DNA from: Rhipicephalus microplus | Lineage: Eukaryota > Arthropoda > Arachnida > Ixodida > Ixodidae | Length of the DNA: 64,000 nucleotides | NCBI RefSeq assembly: GCF_043290135.1 | Contig: NC_134710.1 | Location: 11,237,321-11,301,320, forward strand | Direction of reading: 5' to 3' | Part shown: positions 58,931 through 64,000 of the stretch, piece by piece | How the letters are laid out: each line of letters starts with the position of its first letter | Numbering within the stretch: the first letter of the stretch is position 1 | Notes under the pieces: model-generated | Databases searched by the model: none | Seen by the model: the letters and a program-made list of their open reading frames with translations, nothing else | What the model was told of the DNA's origin: nothing | Program-made: the position numbers and the translations under genes

Positions 58931-61790
58931 CTACCTACAAGAAGGAAAGCCTCCACGTTTCTTAATTTCTAATCTTGCTTGAACCTCTGATCTCATGCAC
59001 AAGACTGCATTGCTGAAAGACAAACCAGGAACCTTAACCCCTTTCCATATTCCTCTCACAACATCATACCTATTGTAATTCCACAGTGCCCTATTTTTCA
59101 TCACCACTGCATTCCTGTTACCTTTAGTCCTTGCGTATATATTTTGCGTCCCCTTAGGTACTCGGTCCCGTTGTTTATCCATACGCCCAGATATTTGTAT
59201 TTAACTGTTACCTCTACCGTGGCCTCCTGTATCCTAAGCTCACTACTTTCACTATCATTAAAAATTACGACTGCTGATTTTTTTACTGAATCTGACATCT
59301 AACCTATCTCCCTCATTATCGCAGATGTTCATCAATCTCTGCAAATCTTCCTTGTTGTCGGCCATTAGCACTATATCAGCTGTGTACATCAATGCTGGTA
59401 GTGCCTGTTCAGTGAGTTTTTCTTGTTTGATGAAAGAGAAGTTGAAGCCAAGTCTACTCCCCTCTAATTTGGCCTCTAATCCTTGTGGGTACATCATGAA
59501 TAACAAGGGTGACAGACGACATGCCTGCCTAAGCCCCCGTTTTATCTCTCTGGGCTTGGATACCTGTTTTTTCCTATTTTATAACTACCTTGTTGCTTTT
59601 ATAGATATCCTTCAAAAGATTAATGACTCCATCTTCCCACCCAATGTGTCCAGTATTCCCCACAAGTCCTCTTGAATCACGCTATCGTACGCTCCCTTGA
59701 TATCCAAAAATGTCAGCCACAGGGGCCCATGTTCCTTTTCTGCTATTTGATGCACTGCGTCAGTGAGAGCAGATTGTCTTCCAACCTCCTTTGTTTTTAC
59801 AAACCCATTCTGCAGTTCTCCCAGCACCCCTCATCCTCTATCCATGCCTGCAGTTTTTCCTAGCTTTGTAATTTGCATAACCAGCCTGTAGACCACTGAT
59901 GTCATTGTTATAGGACGGTAGTTGTTTATGTCAGCTTTGTCCCCCTTTCTTTTATAGATCATGCTCATCCTGCTAAGTTTTCATTCGTCGGAGACTTCAC
60001 CACCGATTGTTATTTTGCTCGCTGCCTCTCTTAAAGTCTGCTTAGACTTGGCACCCAATGTCTTTATCAGCATAACTGGGATGCCATCCGGGCCTGTAGA
60101 TGAACTACTAAATATCCTCTTCTCAGCCCTTCCACACTCTCGTTGTGAAAATGGAGCCACTGCACCACTTGATCCATCCTTGTCTATTAAGGTGCATATG
60201 GCACTTACTTGAAATTTCTCTGTCACCCTTGTTTTTATATATTTAATAGCTTCGTCCCCTTCTAGCCTAGCACCTTGAGCTGTTGTTATAAACCTCTGCT
60301 CTAGGCTCGTCTCATTTCTTAGTTAGTTTAGATGGTTCCAAAATTTTGCAGCTGTCTTTCTATCTTTCTCATCTACTTCTGCCAGCCACTGAGCCCCCTT
60401 TCTTCTAATTTTTTCATTGATCAGAAGGGACGCTTCCTTTCTACAGCTTAGAAAGATGTCCCATTTTTTTTCAACATCATCTGTTGGTTCACCCCGCTGC
60501 TTAGCACGTCTGTGTTCTCTAGAGGCTTCCTGACGTTTTGCTATGGCTCTCTTAACTTCCTAATCCTACCAACTTTTGTGCTTGTGTCTCCTTTTCTCGG
60601 GGCGACTTTTCTTGAGTCTAATTAGATTCGTATACCTCCATACTGTTTTATTATCCTCAGTGATTACTTTCTCAATTTGTTTAGTAGTTATTTCTATTTG
60701 CCCTTCTGGATGAAAATTCCCCTTTAGTTGCTCATCTTGTCTCCTTTGCATTTTCATTGCTCCTCCAAAACTGAGCTTGATACGTTTGTGATCACTACAC
60801 AGACTTCTGGAGCCACATTGATCTATGTGAATTCACCTGAGCCTATCATACATCTTATGTGACATCAGTGCAAAATCTATCGTCGACTGCAGCCTTCCTA
60901 CCTCCCATGTTATTTGTCCTTCACACTTTTCAGTAATGTTACAAATGATCAAACCATGCCTTTCACACATATCCATGATCATTTTGCCTGTTAGGTCAGT
61001 TTACTCATCTATATCTTTTATATGCGCATTCATATCTCCTAGTATAATAATCTCGCACTCTCCTCCTAACTCCTGAATGTCCTTTGATATACACTCTACC
61101 ATTGCCTGGTTTTCCTCTCTGGCCTTTGCTCCCGTCCACAAGTACACCAAGCCCTGTCGCGGTGGTCTAGTGGCTAAGGTACCTGGCTGCTGACCCACAG
61201 GTCGAGGGATCGAATCCCGGCTGCGGCAGCTGCATTTCTGATGGAGGCGGAAATGTTGTAGGCCCGTGTGCTCGGATTTGAGTGCACGTTAAAGAACCCC
61301 AGGTGATCGAAATTTCTGGCGACCTCTACTACGGTGTCTTTCATAATCATATGGTGGTTTTGGGACGTTCAACTTCCTATATCTATTACTCAACTATTAC
61401 TCAACAAGTACACCAAACCAAGAAGTATCATATCTGCCCAGCTACTTTCCCTCTTAACCATAAATGTTTCGTGCATCCATGCTTGACTCTTTGCCAACAC
61501 ATACTTTTATGTATAAATGCCCCAATTCCACCTCTCTTTTGCTGCCTTCTGTTCTATTGCAATATTTCCATACGAGGTTCAGATTGCAAGGTGGTTGCTC
61601 CATGTGCCGAAGATGTGTCTCCATAACCCCATATACCATCAGCTCCTGCTGCCTTAACTGCTCCTCTATCTTTTCCCACTTTAACCTATTCCTGCCACCC
61701 TGCATGTTAATACAACCTACGTCTGACTTAGCTCGGCCCTTGTGCTTACGTCGATTTCTTCTCCCACGGACTCCGTGTGGCTTGAATATT
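58931..61790 (-). mobile_element. Non-LTR retrotransposon (LINE) with endonuclease and RT, degenerate
   Basis: Reading minus from 61790 there is an apurinic-type endonuclease (YGVMETHL with its catalytic Glu, later IILGDMNAHI), then a hydrophilic linker. The RT fingers follow (STGPDGIPVMLIKTLG, 60212-59981), the palm (WLTFLDIKGAYDSV, 59827-59612, first catalytic Asp present), the active-site block (LMYTADIVLMADNKEDLQRL) and the thumb (YKYLGVWIN, 59298-59101), down to ~58931. Frames change many times. The usual Y-A-D-D box reads Y-T-A-D: its first Asp has become Ala. It is also split by a SINE at 61151-61403. The clade (CR1/L2-like or other) was not determined. Confidence 0.88.
61151..61403 (+). 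repeat. Ruka SINE inserted into the LINE
   Basis: Full-length head (gccctgtcgcggtggtctag), body and tail. It is flanked by a perfect 13-bp duplication acaagtacaccaa (61138-61150 and 61404-61416). The LINE frame resumes across it. Confidence 0.95.
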
Positions 61791-62528
61791 TGTGCCCCTT
61801 TAGAACCGTCTTTGGCTACACTGTTGGCCTCATGGTCCCCCTAAAAAAGCTGTGGCTTGACTACTGCCCGTCGCACCACTGTAATGAATGTCATATTGTG
61901 CAAAGGGGCGAGCGCTGGGCTCGTACACGTCTTGGTTCACATCTTGGTTCACGCTAGTGACCGCAACGTTCCCTGGTTGTGCAGTGTACTAAAAGGGCGG
62001 TGCGCTTAGGAAGGGTAACTTAGTGACGTCTTAACGTTTACTCCTTTGCCAAATGGTGCCAGCATGGTGCCAGCCTGTTGAGCGCTGACAAAATGACAAT
62101 ATCATTCAACAACAACCTGTAGTTTTTAAAAACACTTTTAAAAAATTTCACATTGTTTAACTGCTGGTAATTTTTGGCTGGAGTAAACAAAGCTTGTTTA
62201 AAAGCAAGAGTGAGGTCAATAGAAAACTGGGGCGATTGCGATCTAAAAATTATTTTGCTGTTTATATTACTTACTTTTTGCTACTCCACAAGTTTTTGCT
62301 ACTCCACAAGTAGTTGATTTTGTTCACTCTTATTAGTTCTATTTTGTTGTGAATGTATAATTTATGTATTACCTCTTTCACTTGTCCTGACACACAAGTT
62401 TTTTTATGTAACCAAATTTTCCCTCTCGTACTTGTGTTAAGTGCTTGAGTTCCTGGTCACCATGTTGCAGTGTTGCCACTTCAAAGACCACAAGCGATGT
62501 TTTCAAAGATTATTTCTGCCCATAGAGA
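61791..62528. other. Region between the two LINEs, no gene seen
   Basis: AT-rich noncoding sequence. About 61880-61960 is GC-richer and may be the LINE's 5' region or an old repeat. Confidence 0.45.
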
Positions 62529-63525
62529 ATGCCTTCCTTTCTGCTTCACTCCAGCAACAAGACCAGCGTCACCTCCGTGGTGCCTACAACAACCACAGGT
62601 GTGCCTCTCTATTCCGGGAATAACGAACAAGAGCCGTCATTCAACAGTGGTCCTACGACAGGTGACGTCGCTACTCAACTAAAAATACGGTCAGAGGACC
62701 CACATTCACAACGATGGATCGGTCTCGGCTGACAGCTCCACAGGTGCTGCTGTCATCCCGGCGTACCAGGTCACTATAAAGCTCACACTGTCGCATAGGA
62801 CAACATCCACAGCAGCGGAGCTTGTCGCCTTACGTGTTGCTATACTTTATATCGCGGAAGCCCGACCTCAAAAATAGGCTGTGTTCTGCGACTCTAAGGC
62901 ATCCCTTCAGAGCTTGCAATCAGCTTTACGACAAAAGGAGCATCAACAACTAGTGAATGAAATAAGAGAAGTGATTCACAAAGTTTTATCGAAAGGACAT
63001 GACGTGGTGTTCCAGTGGTTACCGGGACATTGTGGTATTGTCGGTCATGACTTTGCTGATAATGCTGCCCGATCCGCCCACGCGGACGCCCAGACAATCC
63101 CAATTCTATTGTCGAGAACCGACGTTGCAAGGGGCCTTCACTCGTTCGCTAACACCATGTCGGAAACTTGGCTGAGTGACCCCAGTGTCAGGAACCGCCG
63201 CCTACACAAATTGGACCCATCGAGAAAGCTTCAAGTTCTATCGGACCTCTCCCGCCAGGATGCAACATTACTGTGCCGCCTGTGGTTAGGAGTAGCTTTT
63301 ACAAAGGCGTACTGGTTTCGCATAGGAATGGCGGATAGCTCCCGATGTGAATCGTGGGACACTGACGAGACAATAATTGAACATCTACTGTGTTCATGTG
63401 AACGTTTTTCGAGAGAACGCAACTTGCTACGCGAAACGTTAGAGGCACTAGACAGTAGACCTTTCTCCAAAATGAAGATCCTTGGTTCATGGCTGAACGC
63501 GTCGCAGGCCAGCAAAGCGACGTGA
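62529..63525 (+). pseudogene. LINE C-terminal RNase H and zinc-tail (second family), broken by a stop
   Basis: The frame from 62701 reads NDGSVSADSSTGAAVI, AAELVALRVAILYI and, after a TAG at 62875-62877, VFCDSKASLQSLQ, VFQWLPGHCGIVGHDFADNA. This gives the four RNase H acidic residues in order: Asp (codon 62713), Glu (62818), Asp (62890) and the Asp of FADNA. The tail has a C-x(n)-H-x-x-C arrangement (CESWDTDETIIEHLLCSCER). Such an RNase H occurs only in some LINE clades (I, R1 and LOA types). The RT that should precede it is absent or unrecognisable before 62529, so the copy is 5'-truncated. Confidence 0.85.
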
Positions 63526-63830
63526 GCACTGCTAAGTTTTCTAAAGACGACCGGACTACGCGACCACTTATAAGCGTGCAATGGACAAGGTCACATCTAC
63601 ACACACGTTGCCCTTCACTTCTCTCTCTTTTCTCCTTTAATCACCTCACCCCTTCCCCCAGTGCAGGGTAGCAAACCGGACATGCGTCTGGTTGACCTCC
63701 CTGCCTTTCATTTCTTCCTTTCCTCCTCCTCCTCCTTGATCTGTCTGTTAATACACTGCATAATTGTTTTCTTTGTGTATGAACTCGCTTTGTGTCAGTT
63801 TATAATAAATAAGAATGTTTTATCTGAATA
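63526..63830 (+). mobile_element. 3' UTR of the RNase H LINE
   Basis: Pyrimidine-rich sequence with the block gggtagcaaaccggacatgc and ggttgacctccctgcctttc, which recurs on the minus strand at 57940-58040. The true 3' end near 63830 is estimated, not seen. Confidence 0.6.
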
Positions 63831-64000
63831 TATTGTCTTTGGCTATTTTTGGGTTACTAATGGGCCTGAACTTGGCAGGTTTCTCTCCGAGCACCTGGCA
63901 ACCCTGCGTTAGGCTCATTTTGTTTTTGTTATTAGGCATAGAGTTTCCCACAATACTAACTAGAGGGAACTCTGGCGCTAGGGTCTATGGGAGCTGCAAC

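Noticed and set aside
1..64000. CRISPR array or bacterial insert
   Set aside because: No short regularly spaced identical repeats with unique spacers, and no bacterial-type gene packing; the only regular array is the 130-bp minisatellite.

Overview
This is a window of a eukaryotic nuclear genome, almost certainly from a hard (ixodid) tick and most likely the genus Rhipicephalus. The main evidence is at least six copies of a tRNA-headed SINE with the organisation of the tick element Ruka, together with tick-type gypsy, Penelope-like and LINE remnants. Genes are split into short exons with GT/AG introns of up to about 17 kb. There are no operons, bacterial gene density or CRISPR arrays, and most open frames are chance or repeat-derived.

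Two host genes form a head-to-head pair around 38.4-38.8 kb. To the left, on the minus strand, twelve exons (38366 down to 15351) encode the first 485 residues of a protein that I assign to MTBP, the Mdm2-binding protein that works with Treslin/TICRR in replication origin firing. Its C-terminal exons are not found here. To the right, on the plus strand, six exons (38827 to 53562) encode a complete BtpA/SgcQ-family TIM-barrel protein of about 287 residues. It carries two one-base frame disruptions, each in a homopolymer (A7 in exon 3, T8 in exon 6). About 460 bp separate the two start codons and must hold a shared promoter region. The last two exons of a third, unrecognised minus-strand gene lie at 57.7-58.4 kb.

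The rest is mobile DNA. At 0-1.2 kb there is a dead mariner transposase split by an old SINE. From 4.9 to 13.8 kb there is a nest. A decayed plus-strand LTR retroelement holds two copies of a ~750 bp internal segment with ten 130-bp minisatellite units between them. The second copy was then hit by a young minus-strand LTR element (8144-13205) with ~99% identical 1128-bp LTRs and a 5-bp target duplication. The first copy preserves the unoccupied target site. The young element carries only gag and protease sequence. The large introns of MTBP and the BtpA-like gene hold a Penelope-like remnant with inverted terminal copies, a TTAA-flanked MITE, a solo LTR, foldback repeats, long GT/AT and poly-G/C tracts, a gypsy integrase fragment and several SINEs. 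The right end (58.9-63.8 kb) holds a minus-strand endonuclease/RT LINE interrupted by a Ruka SINE with a perfect 13-bp duplication, then the RNase H end of a second LINE on the plus strand. The 3' UTR of that second LINE recurs inside the small intron at 57.9 kb.

Exon joins were made by eye from reading frame and splice consensus. Family calls rest on recalled family features, not on a database search.
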